Assembly: GCA_019055375.1 (NCBI GenBank)
Contig: JAHQIW010004613.1
Coordinates: 1-64,000, forward strand
Source: Parelaphostrongylus tenuis
Taxonomy: Eukaryota; Nematoda; Chromadorea; Rhabditida; Metastrongylidae
Direction of reading: 5' to 3'
DNA: 64,000 nucleotides
Shown here: piece after piece, positions 9,487-21,740 of the stretch
Layout of the letters: every line of letters begins with the position of its first letter
Position numbering within the stretch: position 1 is the first letter of the stretch
The notes under the pieces: model-generated
Database searches by the model: none
Seen by the model: only the letters and a program-made list of their open reading frames with translations
What the model was told of the DNA's origin: nothing
Translations under genes and position numbers: made by a program

Positions 9487-9630
9487 GGGCGCGTATGGTG
9501 CAGTGGAGGAGTGCTTGCGAGGCGCACGTGCTCAGTGGTTCAGCCCTGCGCTCATGGCTTACCTGGTCCTCCCCCCTTCATACGTGTTTGGTGAATCACA
9601 GTAAAGGCCAGGTATACCTTCAGAATATCT
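9487..9630 (+). repeat. tRNA-derived SINE-A, copy 3 (partial)
   Basis: ATGGTGCAGTGGAGGAGTGC (A-box-like), CAGTGGTTCAGCCCTGCGCT (B-box-like) and TCACAGTAAAGGCCAG follow the SINE-A order with internal losses. Confidence 0.5.
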
Positions 9631-10139
9631 AACCAGGACGAACGCCGAGAGCTTTTCTCTTCCCTACAGCCAGGGATTTGTTTGTTGTTGGTATATTCAA
9701 TATGTGAAAAATTGCACTGATCATTAGAGATGAAAATATCATACCTCCTTCGAACACTTTCTACCCTCCCATTTAGCTCTATATCTCTAAATGTATGAGT
9801 AGATAAGAATTCACCCGTTACAGACCGACTGATTCTGGCTTCGACGAGGCAAACTGCTTTCTTACGATCTTCGTCCTATTGTTTGAGTCACAACATGCGA
9901 AAGGATACTCAAAATGCTCTCAAGAAGTTCGAAAAACCGTTTTGAAGGGATATAAATGCTTGGTCGTTATGAGCTCAATTAGCGTTCAAGTTCCTGTCAA
10001 GAATCTCGCGCAGAATCCACGTAATGTAGCCTTAAGTATATAGGAACGTTAGAGGAGCGCAAAATTTTGCATAAGTCGATGATTAATCGTTCATTGTTGT
10101 TGAATTAGTTGATATTCGTACCACACAGTTCTTGTTCGA
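9631..10139. other. No recognisable gene
   Basis: Intergenic sequence; nothing beyond short open frames was seen. Confidence 0.35.
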
Positions 10140-10232
10140 TTAGTTCACTGGTCGTCCCCGGTATAGACGAAACGCGGATTGAACTCCCGTCTGAGGTGGT
10201 ATTTTTACTCACCACCCAATTCTCTTAGGCAT
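10140..10232 (-). repeat. tRNA-like SINE-C fragment
   Basis: The minus strand reads AATTGGGTGGTGAGTA (A-box-like) and GACGGGAGTTCAATCC (B-box-like), the same tRNA-like head as the segments at 14480-14570 and 47190-47290. Confidence 0.4.
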
Positions 10233-10984
10233 ATGTGAAATAAGAAATTTCTTCAATAAATTCAATCACACAACGCATCACAACGGAAATCAGATTTACA
10301 ATTCTACAAAAAATATGCCTGCCATATCAGTGTTTCCTACAACGTGCGATCCATTCGCAGCGTCACACTGAAATTAGTATTTGTCCAGTAACCAGGGATC
10401 AATAAAGACTCGACTATCGGATTCTTTGAGATCGCTTTTCTATTTTTCCATTGAAGTGAGAGATGGGCTTGGAAAGCTTTTAGAGGCTTCAAAAAATGGT
10501 GAAGAGCCATAATGACATCACTTACGTACACTGTAGTGTACGTACCAGAAGTTATGAGTTAACATTAGCATCAATATCAAAAATCAGTAAAGCTAAGAAC
10601 TAGCCAGAGTGTCACAGAGTTATTTTTCCGTTTCCCTGAGAATAATTGTGGAGTTGAGAAACGTGATAGGAAGAAAAAATAGGCTTCAGATGTTACTCAT
10701 TTTTAGGAACCATCCGCATAATAAATACTTCACAGCAACATTCATTCGCACGTAAATAATATTGAAAATGCATCGCGATATATAAGCATTAATTCACTCA
10801 TTAGTAGTAAAGAGCGTAATGGATAAGAGAATAAAGCAAAAGTGAGTTAGAATCTGAGAAACTTAATTTGAATTTCTAATGGAAATGCAGTATTTTCTAT
10901 AGATGAGGCACTCTACTGCCAGATATCCTACATATGTACAAAACACTTCGAATATTATATGCCTGTATGTAGGTAAGTTTTCAA
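10233..10984. other. No recognisable gene; short hairpin at 10524-10543
   Basis: A perfect 9-bp hairpin (ACGTACACT, GT loop, AGTGTACGT) is the only structure noticed. Otherwise AT-rich intergenic DNA. Confidence 0.35.
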
Positions 10985-11275
10985 GAGAGCGCATGTGGCG
11001 CAGTGGTTAGAGGTACTCTGCGTCGCACACGAGGTCGATGATTATATCTCGCGCTCATGGCTCACGAAACTGTTCACTTCTCCGATATCGGTAAATTGGT
11101 ACCACACTGGTCTCAGACTTGTTTGGGAGGATAAGCAGCACTGACTCGGTTAAGCGGGAAGCCACTGCTAGTCACGGTAAGGGCACATTTGCATTCAATA
11201 ACCTCGAACAAAAAATTGAAGACAAATGCATGGCGCATCCCTCAGAGATTGATCAACGCCAAGATCTTTATCGTT
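10985..11275 (+). repeat. tRNA-derived SINE-A, copy 4
   Basis: Nearly full length: TGGCGCAGTGGTTAGAGGTA (A-box-like), the TCTCGCGCTCATGGCTCAC region, GGTAAATTGGTACCA, TTGGGAGGATAAGCAGCACT and a 3' end ATTGAAGACAAATGCATGGC. Its order is identical to the copy at 61680. Confidence 0.75.
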
Positions 11276-11773
11276 TATTCTTCATTTAGGTAGAATTTTC
11301 AGAGAAAAAAAGTGTCTTTCTAACTAGCTGAATGTTTTTAAAAGAAATGTGCTCCTCATTTGAGAGAGGCATGACCTGTTGTAGTAATGGAGCTTCCCAC
11401 TGTATCAACTCCCAAAGACTTCTGCAGAGACAAAAATTCCTACTTCAGCAGCAGTACACAGAAGTTACAAAGTTCGCTTGCTGCGAACTATGAAGCAGTG
11501 AATTGTTCTGAAGAAAGCCGTTGGATTATCTTCTGTTAGGAAAAGTATCAATAATAGGAAATTAGTTATTGACGCTTTTTTTCGAAAAAATTAGAGTATT
11601 GTAATAATCAAACATCACTGCCTCCACTTTCAATCACTTTGAATCACCATGTAGTCAACGCTACTATTCAAAATCCAGAAATCAATTTTCCGTTTTATAT
11701 GCTTGATCGTTGATTTTATCGATATGAAAATATCGATGATCTGTTCAAAAGTGGCAACGACACTAATATTAAT
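11276..11773. other. No recognisable gene
   Basis: AT-rich intergenic sequence in front of a Penelope-like remnant; no upstream reverse transcriptase motif was found here. Confidence 0.35.
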
Positions 11774-12594
11774 TTGATTTATGACGAAGAAATAAGCATA
11801 ACAGATCAACGCATGATCGAACTACGGAACGAGTGTCTTCTCAAAATTTTTGTTGCTAGTAAAAGCGCTAGTAAAGAACATGTTGCGAACAGCAGCCAAC
11901 GTATGCACCGGGAGGAGCAGAGAGTAGAATCCGTGAAATTAGCTCGGGAAGTAGCCACTTCTAATGGATGCGAATTTGTAGCCCATCGGCTTAGGTTCAG
12001 AGGAAATAGTACGCCTCTGAACGAAAACTCGAGTGAAAGGAAAATTCCGTTCATCCTCCCGTTGTTTTCAAACGCGATTAGTACAGCCATAAAACGCTGT
12101 TTGAAAAAGGCGGGTTTAGAGCAACTGGTGGCTCTTATTGAAATGCCACTGAATACTCTAAAACGCCAACTAGTTCGCAACCGCTTGTATGACCGTCTCT
12201 GTATAATGAAAGATTGTAAAATATGTCCTAACGGCAGAGACGATGATTGCATGAGCGTAGGTACAGTCTACCTAATCTCTTGCAAAGCGATAAATATGTG
12301 TAACTATGAATATATTGGCGAAACGGGTAGGCCGCTCTATGCCCGCATAGAAGAACACCTAGCTGACAAGGGCCTTAATAGACGGAAAACCCGCTAGGGA
12401 CGTATAGAGAACAGAAACACGACTGAGCTGTTTTTGAGATTGAAGTCACCATCCTTGCGCAGAAACAAAAAACATCAGCACGAAAACTTCTTGAAGCACT
12501 TTGGATTAATACCACCAATCCAACTATGAATCGCAGGGAGGAATGCCTCGTTATCACACGTGATTTTAGTCAGTGTATAAGACTGTTATTTTGA
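11774..12594 (+). pseudogene. Penelope-like element: C-terminal linker and GIY-YIG endonuclease
   Basis: The first frame (11774-12397) contains the region between reverse transcriptase and endonuclease (segments such as LPLFSNAISTAIKRCLKKAG and RNRLYDRLCIMKDCKICPNG). It then shows the GIY-YIG signature YEYIGETGRPLYARIEEHL. A frameshift between 12397 and 12435 moves the rest to another frame, which reads IEVTILAQKQKTSARKLLEA, then WINTTNPTMNRREECL, and ends at TGA 12592-12594. The reverse transcriptase half is absent, so this is a 5'-truncated, frameshifted copy. A hammerhead relic follows at about 12795, as expected for these elements. Confidence 0.8.
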
Positions 12595-12794
12595 TGGGTA
12601 AGGTGCATTACGAGCCTATGTGATCTCCTTCCGGTGATCTCCACTTGAATCATTCGGTTGAACACATATAAAAAGCGGTGAGTATATTAAGAGTTGATTT
12701 TGTGCTTGATGCGATTAAAATCTAGGTCCGGTGATTTTTTCTTAGGGAGTATTGGAGGTGTTTGGCTTATGGATAGCGGACAATTTGACCTTTC

Positions 12795-12832
12795 CAGGCT
12801 CTCAAGAAGGCGAACAGCCGACACGTCAGCTG
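12795..12832 (+). ncRNA. PLE-type hammerhead relic, copy P1
   Basis: GGCU then CUCAAGA (G5 changed to C), stem II GGC-GAACA-GCC, GACAC (GAAAC mutated), GUC and AGCU closing stem I. Position and order match the intact example at 60127-60168. Probably inactive. Confidence 0.55.
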
Positions 12833-12869
12833 TCAAATAAAGTATATTGTAACACCTCGTGTTTGGCTT

Positions 12870-14600
12870 AAAGAAGAATATAAGAGACTTTTTGTTGCAT
12901 CTGTCATACGAGTATTACTTATATCAACTTACTTCAACGTGAACGGTTACGTGTGTGTTCAACTGAGAATAGTATAATTATTGTAATCGATCACTAATTA
13001 TCATATCAATAAAGGTTCCTTATGATGCTTTTAAGTCACTGGTTTCAAACACTGTCTCAATTTAACAACTTTTATTTTTTCTGCTTTCTATGACTGTGGT
13101 TTCTCTGCAGCTAAATTTTTCACATGTGCGGACTCTTTGATTACATATTTTACACTATGCGACTGATTGATTATTTCATAAGATTGTTCGCTTGTTTCTT
13201 GATTCAGTAAAGAGGGTAATTGCTTAGGTAAATGTGTTCTCAGAATTACATGACTGTAAGTGATTTCATTAATGTGTTTGGTTTATGATTATATTTTACG
13301 AAACAAATGGAAAAGTAAGAACACCACCGTTCATAGTCAGTCGCTTAGGAAACCAAGTGAGGAGGAAAATACATTTTATAATATTCAAAAAAAATCATTC
13401 AGTGATTTATGTTCGGATAACAAGCTGACGATAGTACAAAGGCATCATTATTTTTTCAAGCAGCTGAAGACAGATGTAAGCAAAAAGAGAAAATGAGAAA
13501 TACTTAACATTACAGGAATACGCCATTACAGTTAGGAAAGGAAGGAAGATATGCTTCAAGTGAGAAGCGCAGGAATGGTTAGTTCAACTGGTGAATCTAA
13601 AGTGAGGCTGGGATGGAAAAGAGTCTGTTCTATTATGATTAAGAATCTCTTTATTTGCATAAAAGAGTTATGTTTAAGCCTGAAGGCTGTCAAGATATTG
13701 TTTTTAAAATGGGTAGAATTATATTCTTTTGATCACATTGCCTATCCATTATGTTGTCTTCAGGTTTCGTAGATAAACGATTACGTAAGAAAATTTCATC
13801 TGCTTTTTCTCATTATGAAGAACAAATAATTTCAAGAGCTACTGAACTAAGGGAAGTATTTTATGATAATAGCCGCTGCGGTATTGCCCTTAATGACTTG
13901 AAGGAATGATGCGCATCAGTGTCATCACTGCAGACTGAGTCACGTCGCCAGTTATGGGTTTACTACAGATTAGTGCTTTGCGGCGCAATATTAAGAGCTT
14001 GTTAACGTATAAATGAATTCACTGTCACTAGAAGCCCAAACGTTCCCTTCAATCCCATAACATGCGACAGCAGAAACCTCGTTCACTGACCGAATGTTAA
14101 AAATGATCACAGTCACGGAAGCACTGATTTTTCAAGCAGTGTTCTAGTGGAAATATATTTGCGACATAAATGCAAGCACTCAAAGCATTCAGCGTACTAA
14201 AAGCAATATGATTAGCCCAAAGCTAAGTGCACTGTACTGTCATAATAATGAAATATGCATCCGATACGACTATGAAAAGATGAGGATGAAAAATAATTCA
14301 GGTTCTTGAATGGTAAAATTTGATTCTGAGAAATAGTCAAATTTATTTAGCATTGATAATATCGTGAGATAAGAGCCTTGGCTTGGCCTCAGTGAATTGC
14401 TAATCAGTTGAAAATAGTCAGTCTTGCTCTGCTATTACTTTCCGTGATCAAATATATCGAAGCTGTCAGCAACCATAAGCGGGTTTGGGCTGGTAAGTAC
14501 ATTTTGGGAGCTCCCATATGGGTGAAGCCCGGGCTCAATTCCCATCTGGTTCAAGCGTCTTGCATATCACTTATAATCGATAAATATGAAGCATCATGAC
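12870..14600 (+). repeat. Roughly 1.7-kb dispersed repeat, copy 1 (inverted partner at 47190-49075)
   Basis: Colinear similarity to the reverse complement of 47190-49075 in several blocks. Examples are CTGTCATACGAGT and the CACTGGTTTCAAACACTGTC region near 13040, TTGTTTCTTGATTCAGTA near 13195, CTTGAAGGAATG near 13897, and the tRNA-like segment at 14480-14570. Short frames at 13260-13496 and 13551-13772 do not survive in the partner, so no protein is inferred. Its right end carries a Pol III-type tRNA-like head (SINE-C). Confidence 0.55.
14480..14575 (+). repeat. tRNA-like SINE-C head
   Basis: GGGTTTGGGCTGGTAAGTAC (A-box-like) and CCCGGGCTCAATTCCCATCT (B-box-like). The partner at 47190-47290 on the minus strand is less mutated. 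Confidence 0.45.
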
Positions 14601-15179
14601 ACTGCTAAAAAGATAGTAAAATAGAGAATTTTAGGTCAAGAAATTTATGATGGTGCAAAATTTTCCGAAGGTATCAATGTTTTTAAAACTAGGATTCTAT
14701 TGCCTAACAGACCTCAATCTCAAAAGCAAATGTTCAGTTACTTTTAAAAGTTTGTGACATTTTCTACGCCGCAAAACCACTAACTGTCAATGATATATCG
14801 TCCGTTCTGGAAGAGAAATTCAGCGCTACTGTATTTGAATCGTGAACGAGTCTTCCTGTTTCTGGAGCCTCCGTAAAATCAGCCATGTCTATGTAGATGT
14901 CAAGTGTTGTTGCATAGGTTATAAGGAGATGGAGGCGAATGTTGCTCATTAATTCTATATCTAGAAATGTGTGTTAAACTTGGGTAATTAGAATTGGTTC
15001 AAGCTCCTCTTCTACTTCGAATATCTACTCCCAATGATCAGAACAGGTTTCCGATTTATGACTAATCATAAATGCTGCCATATTCCACCGACAAATTTTC
15101 CATTAATCTGATACTGCCCAGTGAGCCACTTTTAGTCAGGCTGAAACCACGTGTTAACGAGAAGATTCTTTGAGTAATG

Positions 15180-15215
15180 GTCTACGTCCGACAGTTGCGC
15201 CTTTCTCAGATCCTT
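15180..15215 (-). ncRNA. PLE-type hammerhead relic, copy P4
   Basis: The minus strand reads CUGAGAA, then GGCGCAACUGUC as stem II and GGACGU in place of GAAACGU. Flanking bases (CAGACTGACC, CAAGCTCGGC) match the flank of the relic at 52612-52655, which supports homology despite decay. Confidence 0.4.
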
Positions 15216-15461
15216 AGATCTTAAAAAAGTCAGACTGACCAGCACTCTACTTTGCCAAACATCATCACAAGCTCGGCTAACCAATTCTCTACATAAATTT
15301 TTTTATGTAATGAGAGACTGTTTCTCTACATTGCTATTTTTAGTTCATAAGTGGTAGGGTTTTCATAGCTGACTACATGCACAGTCACATATGGTTTCCT
15401 AACATGTCTGGCTCAGATCAAAAATCTCCACTCACTAGGCTACCCTTGATTGTGAGACATT

Positions 15462-15571
15462 CTCAGTAATACCTTGCATTTTGAATTTCCAAGTCTATTA
15501 AAAACGCCTTGAAGAATTTCACATGCAGTGTTTTGAGTTCCTGTGCGCGAATGGCACCTTTAATTTCGATT
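15462..15571 (-). pseudogene. Penelope-like endonuclease C-terminus, relic P4
   Basis: The minus strand reads EIKGAIRAQELKTLHVKFFK then AFLIDLEIQNARYY. This aligns with the conserved end of the PLE endonuclease in the copies at 12435-12594 (EVTILAQKQKTSARKLLEAL) and 59880-60061. A hammerhead relic lies 250 bp downstream in the same orientation. Confidence 0.5.
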
Positions 15572-16990
15572 TTGGAAGCAAGATGTTTTCATCTAATGCC
15601 CTTCTAATGAGGTGTTTTGTTTTGCTCTGAGTTTCCCACTTAGATACTCTTGATACTGAAGCTAAGCAGTCTGCTCGTTTCAAAAATCTACTCGCTTTGC
15701 ATGAGACCAGCAACACTGAAACCACAATCAAGCAACCGTCATCTCCACTATTATGGTATATTATGTAACCCTGTGATTCCACTATTTCGGAGCTCTGCTA
15801 TCTTGCCGTGCACACACGGTCTGATGTCACCCTGTTTCTCAGTATCCCTTTTTTGCGTGCAAAGGACGAACTGAAAGGAAATGCACCACTCTGTCTTTAC
15901 TTGCTTTCGGTACCGTTCAAGAAAACAACTATTTTCTAGACAAGTTGACACGAGCTACGAAAGCGGCAGTCAATTCTTATTTTCCGTTTTTCTTAGTCGA
16001 AATTAATTTACTCACCGTATTGGTTTATCATTTCGAAAATTTTTTTCACTTATCCTCATATCGAGCTAAAGGCAGTGCATTCGTCAACTGAGTGGTCATT
16101 CACCCTTTCAGTAGAGCAATGAACTAGTTTACCAAGTGGCCAAGCATGCTTATCACCCTTGAGTGTACATAAGGAGTTAGCCGTTGGATTGCATTGTGAA
16201 GTCATTTGACACGTCTCTGAATTATGGTTTCACCGAAGAATCTCATATACGCCTAGCTGTGTTACACTTTATGTGGACAATTCAAAAATACTTCAACGTC
16301 TGAGAAAGGGACTGGCATATTGTTCAGCAACTAGCTGAATTGAATTCGTTAAAACAGCGTGGGGTGCGATAAACTTCGACGCCTCCCATCTCTTCCAACC
16401 TGCTCTTGGTCTTCTTGGCATTACCTTTACCACTATCAGTATGCAATATAATCAATTTCAGTGCAACATTTGGACTATAATGAAATCAACACAAAAGTGC
16501 TAAAAATAAGTCTTTCAAATCTACTCAGAACTTTATGCTTAACATAATAATGAGTAGAAAAAACTCAATAAACGAGGGGACTTGTCCAGCAGAAAAGATT
16601 GCTGCATCAAGAGTGCTCATTAGAAAGCATGGGCTGATATCCATCAACAAACAGCCATAAAATGACAGAAAAACGTCTGCTTTACAATTTTATGTAGGTC
16701 TTAATTTTTAGACTAATGATTGAAAAATTGCTTCGAGTTACGATGTATCGCAGACAGTATGCACAATTATCAATGACAAACTATTATCCTTTCCGATAAT
16801 CAGTAGCTGGAAGTTTGAGAAAGCTATATGTTGAAAATTATGGACACTTGAAGATTTATCTCGTATATCATCTGTACAGCTCATAACATTAGATTGAACG
16901 TTGAGCAGCTTGGCTGAGTAGTGAACCAGCGTTTTTCTTCACACAAAGATTTGTACAAGCTCTAGAAGCAAATAAACATGTTGAGTGAAG
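15572..16990. other. No recognisable gene
   Basis: Several short open frames on both strands (15650-15874, 15751-15951), none with a recognisable domain or splice-bounded structure. AT-rich beyond 16000. Confidence 0.35.
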
Positions 16991-16999
16991 CTTGATGTA

Positions 17000-17390
17000 T
17001 CAAGATAAGACAAGATCCAAAAAATTTCTTCGCAAGCAGCGAAGTATCCTGACTGAACAACGGCAAGCGCGTGAAGCTTCGCGATTCACGCTACGAGTAG
17101 CGATTTCTACTGCCGTCTCGAAGGAGTTAAGACAAGGATAACCTTCGAGTCGAAAAGTGGACGCAGCGCATGTATGTTGTTCCTTCTCGTTCACTACATC
17201 CTTTATGCTTGTAAAAGCTCTCCAAGCCGCTTGCTTCCTTCTGCACAACCATGGAGCTAGATCGTTTATCGTTTCGACTTCCCAAGCTAGATAGCCGTAA
17301 CTGGAGCATTCAGAGATATCTATTTTGTTGAGCGTCAATGGGTCATTCAAAATCAATCCGTTCTTCAAAAACATCGTTTTCGTTGAATTT
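17000..17390 (-). pseudogene. RTE family 1 relic E (C-terminal segment)
   Basis: The minus-strand frame 17000-17374 reads MFLKNGLILNDPLTLNKIDI, a SECSSYGYLAWEVETINDLA segment and RRKQAAWRAFTSIKDVV. It aligns with the part of copy A just after the FADD motif (FMRNGWVSNAPFTLNGT and following). Only this segment survives. Confidence 0.7.
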
Positions 17391-17439
17391 GAAAGCAGAC
17401 GTAGTTTTTCTCATTCATTAATTCTGTCTTCATTCAAAA

Positions 17440-17600
17440 AGCTTTTGTAGCCGCGACATTTTCTTAACGAACAGCTTGACCGCTTTTGGCTTCTACAAGA
17501 GGATCTTGATGATCCAAAACATTCCTCTACCCAACTTTCAATTCTTTGGGAAAACACATTTTTGCCCATGCAGAGAGTTTTATTAATCATTCGACAGCTT
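17440..17600 (+). pseudogene. Possible BEL/Pao-like fragment
   Basis: A plus-strand frame reads FLNEQLDRFWLLQEDLDDPK, which has the LxxFWxLE pattern seen in BEL/Pao polyproteins upstream of the protease. It is short and unsupported by neighbours. Confidence 0.2.
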
Positions 17601-18129
17601 AACTCTTGACGGTTTCGGTGCTATGTTTTATTTTTGAAAAGGCCTTCTTGAGTGCGCTGTAGCAGTCAGAAGAATACTGACTTTCGCACTCGTCTCTCAT
17701 TTTGTGACGGGCCACGGTGTGTGAATAGTCGTGGATAGATCGCATGGTTGAATCATCAGGTAGAGCGATCGATTAACATGTGGCGTGTGAACTGTGAACC
17801 AAACAAACATTAGTTCCGAATTCTCGCTTTGCAGGTTCAATCAACAAAGAAAGTGCGATAAACTGGTTATGTCAAAGTTAAAGGAGAGTCGGTATACAAT
17901 TTATGTGGCTGTTGCAAACGGAGGACAAATCTTCTTTGGGCCTTCTCGTGGCACTTCAATATACTCTTACTGTCGACTCAAAACTTCGAGACATTTCCTC
18001 GCTTTCTCGTACGCGGGACAGATCATAAACTAATCACCAATAAGGTTGGAAAGAATGGTCTAAGAAACTTGTAAGAACTCAAAGTTTATCCATGAATTCC
18101 AATTAGAAACAGCAATAAGTTTTCTTCAA

Positions 18130-18480
18130 AACTAAGGCTTATCGTTTTCTGCGATTCCTCCACCCGCCCGCAAAGTTTGGGATCTGGTCGAAGTACTATT
18201 CCCTCATAGCTCTTGACTGCGGCTCATCTTCCAGAGCAGCAATCAAATCTTCGCTGTCTATCTGTGCTGGACGTACTGAAAAATTCTTATTTCGAGGTCG
18301 AGATCTCCGCCACTGGAGCGCTGAGACCAACGTCCAGTTGGAGGACCAACACTTTCTTTGCAACCTTAGTATATAACGGCAGGAGAGTAATGAGACATGA
18401 ACAAAAAAAATCACCAAATATGTATAGCTTGTGGATCCAACTAAAGACCCTCTCAAGGAAGTGTATTCGATGATTAATCA
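18130..18480 (-). pseudogene. Mariner-like helix-turn-helix relic
   Basis: The minus strand carries RPAQIDSEDLIAALEDEPQS followed by RAMREL. This resembles the linker and second helix-turn-helix of mariner transposases (RP-hook, then a D/E-rich helix and S/T-RELA). A preceding QWRRSRPRN-like segment could be the WFxRFRSGD part. No catalytic domain remains. Confidence 0.45.
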
Positions 18481-18964
18481 TTAGGTGCATTGGCAGAACT
18501 TTTCTACACCTACCATCTTTCTGGGACCAATTACTTTTTCGCTGGAGAAAGATTTTCGAATAGACTCTTGACAAGTTTTCGATTTCTTGAATCTTGATGA
18601 TTTCAATACCGTTTTTGGATTCCCTGTATTTGAAATTTTTTTAGATAGGCCACTTTCGAAAGTCACAGACTGCGCAGAATGTTTCTGGAATAGAATAGGA
18701 ATATAAGAATAGGAATAATGTTTCTGAAATAGAAGAGGAATATAACATATTTCGACCCATGGTCTAAGTGCTATACAGGTGTCTGTTTCGTCCTGCCGAG
18801 ACCAACAGTAGCACAGTTTCCCGGCCAATTCCTTGGGGCAATTCTCTTTATGAAGGAATCGACGCCGAGCAATAGATCACAGGAAGTCAGGTAATGGAAT
18901 TACTCGACATTTTATAACCGGCAGTCGAGTTTGTGGCCTTCAAAATGAATAATACCTTTTCATT

Positions 18965-19141
18965 TCTTTGTGGCTTTCAGAATATATCGTACTTGTTTCA
19001 AAATAAATCATATCTTTCCATTTCGACCGCATTGCTATCGAACTTGCTCAAACAACAATAATATGATAGGGATATCCAAGCAAGGTCCATAAAAAAGCGG
19101 TCGAATGAAAAGATATGATTTATTTTGAAAGCTACAAAGTT
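18965..19141. mobile_element. Foldback element (MITE-like)
   Basis: Arms CAAAATAAATCATATCTTT to GACCGC (18999-19031) and GCGGTC to AAAGATATGATTTATTTTG (19098-19129) are near-perfect inverted complements. They extend outward through CTTTGTGGCTTTC against GAAAGCTACAAAG. The spacer is about 66 bp. No protein. Confidence 0.6.
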
Positions 19142-19604
19142 GAGTTAAGTCGCTACGATATCAGGTGATTCCATCAACTGACTTGCGTTGTTGTGTTGCC
19201 TTATGTCGATTTCCTCATAGAGGAGTATAACCTCAAGGGATTGGCCGAACCGACTACTGTGCTACCGATGACTCCCGGTAGAACAAAACAGGCGCCTGTG
19301 TAGCACTTAGACCGCCGCTCATAACATGCTATATCCTTAACAGATTATTACTGTCTGAGCAGGACCCATAAAAAGGCAGTCGAATTCACAGAAAGTGTTT
19401 TTCCAGATAACCTTCCTACCAAATCATGCCGAAGAAATATGAAGAAAGAGCTGAGAATTCGTGGTATTCTCTTTCCATAAGGTTTAAAAATTTCTTAGGA
19501 TAAATGGGAGTTTATTTTACCAAAATACGCTTGCTTAACTCTTTTCTAAATTGATCTATCCATGGCAATAACATTTTCTGTAACCAAAATTTCGCCCAAT
19601 CACT

Positions 19605-21740
19605 TGTATCACCTATCCTCCCGTTTATAGTCGAGTGACTCGAGCGGGTATCAGCAACACTTCCATTTTTTCCCTATAGCTTGCAAGAGTAGCCCAGTAA
19701 GTTCTCCTCGCTCTAGGAATTCGCTGAACATCAAATTTTTCTTTTAAAGCTTTCGTGAAGAAATCGGGCCAATGGGTAGGGTGTCTTGCTGTAGAGCGCT
19801 TGATGTTCCGTATAATCCAGTCGGCAATGGCTCTCATCCATCGGTTATCGTTGAAGCGCCTCACGTGTCCGGCCCACCATATTTTCGATATGCGGCGTTT
19901 AAACGGCGTCGTCGATCGCTGACGCAGATCGGTACTTCCGATCCTTTCTCTCATTTTGCGAGATAAGGGATACTCCTAGCATCAAGTCGGATATTCGTTG
20001 TGTTTCACTACATCTTCAATGTTCTTGAAAGGTGTCCAAGCCGCTCGTTTCCTCCTTCTCAGCTCTGGAGCTAGGTCATTCATCATGTCGATTCCACGAC
20101 CCAGTTCGACTTAACCAGAAAATTCGGCGGTTGCCGTTCCGTTGAGCGTAAATGGGGCATTCAAAATCCACCCGTTCCTCATGAACTTCGTGTTCGTTAG
20201 ATTCGGTTGAAGACCAATCTTTCCACAACCGTTATCAAAATCAGTCAACATTCGTTTCGCTTGGCTGATGTTTGGTGTTATGAGAGCGATATCGTCAGCA
20301 AAGCGAAGATAATTTAATTGTCGACCGTCAATTTTCACTCCCATATCGTCCCATTCTAATGTTCGCATAACGTTTTGTAGAATGGCAGTGCATGATTTTG
20401 GAGATTCGGTATCGCCTTGTCGAACCCCTCTTCTTACGTTGATGATATATTCTTGCAAAACGGAGATATTTCGGTCGTGAAATGTTTGTAAAGCTCACGA
20501 AGGATCATTGTGTACCACGTAGGGACACCCTCGTTATCCAGAGCCTCTATAACCGCTTCTGTTTCCACTGAATCGAAGGCTTTCTTTAGACTGATGGAAG
20601 TGAGACAGAGTGGTTGTTTGTACTCTCGTGAAGCATCAGTGAGTCTTGTAATCGTGTCGATGTGGTCTATTGCGCTAAATTCTTTTTCGGAGCCCTGCTT
20701 GTTCGCATGGCTGTGCTTCGTCCAGTTTTCTATCAATCCTGCTTAGAATGACACGAGTTAAGAGTTTATAGGCAACGAACAGCAAGCACATTGGGCGATA
20801 GTTGCCTGTGTCGTGAAGTTCTCCCTTTTTGAACAACAGTACGGTCTTGTTGATTTTCCATTGAATGGGTGCCTTGCATTCTGACAGGTAGCGAGCGAAG
20901 AGCCGAGTCAGTGTGCTTATGAGAACGGAGGCAGGTTCTTCAGTGTTCTGGTCTAATCATGTCTGGACCGGGTGTTGTTCTGTTCTTTACCGACGATATA
21001 GCATATAGAATTTCGGAAGGGAGGACCGGTGGAGCGACATAGTCGTCCCCTATCAATTTATATGACAGAAAGAAAACATGGCTAGTGAAGAAATCAGAGT
21101 AGTATTGGTGGATGATTTTATTCATTGGCGGTTCCTCGTCTTAGCTAGGCCAATGTCGTCTCACCTCAACCTTCTTGCTTGATTCAATGGATTTCCTACA
21201 GCGGACTGATTAGCAAGGGTTCTTGTATTGTAGCTACAAATCGTCGCCTTAGTCCCGTTTCCATCTTCGAAGCCTATTTTGGTCCTGAGATTTTAGCAGC
21301 CTCTCCGTACTCGTCTTGCCTTTGGTTGCCTTACCAGAGGCTCTATCAGGGTCAGGGGACTGAAGCTCAAAATTGTTACTATTCTGGCATTTTGACGTCC
21401 AACTTATAGCTGCCAGGCTCTAAATGTGGCTGCTGGGTACTCACGAGCAGCTTGCCAGTCTCTCCCCAAGCAGCGAGAGGAGCTATTTGTTGGAGGTGAC
21501 TCCCAGCCCCTCCTATGTACTTCCCAGCCGCTTGATTGCAGGCGTTTGGCCGACTTGGCTCGTGGAAATAGAGGTATGTCAGGTCGGCGCTGCAGGAGCA
21601 GGGAACTCATCGCCTGCATTTATCTGCGTTTCTGGCAAGCACACGGTCGCTTTTGGTTCGCGTTTATTCTCCTATCCATCACCTGGGGACGCGCCACGTG
21701 CGCTCGTGACTAACCGGGCGCCCTCACAGAGGGAGATCCG
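19605..21740 (-). pseudogene. RTE family 1 copy C, endonuclease deleted
   Basis: Reverse transcriptase segments are recognisable in several frames: LKKAFDSVE near 20570, GVRQGDTESPKSC near 20415, LRFADDIALITPN near 20300, and a C-terminus at 19625-19954. The 5' leader (about 21400-21740) is conserved with copies A and D. Near 21128 the sequence jumps from the start of the linker, equivalent to 58155 in copy A, to the start of the endonuclease region, equivalent to 59235. About 1.1 kb containing most of the endonuclease is therefore gone. The tail at 19605-19625 carries a CACTTGTATCACCTAT repeat like that of copy B. Many stops; not functional. Confidence 0.85.

Noticed and set aside
19200..19330. 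Possible further hammerhead unit near GGATTGGCCGAACCGAC, with GTGCTAC/GTAGCAC closing a palindrome ACAGGCGCCTGT
   Set aside because: Similarity to the array linker is weak, the core bases do not match, and the best fold is a different hairpin (CTACCG/CGGTAG). No ribozyme call is justified.
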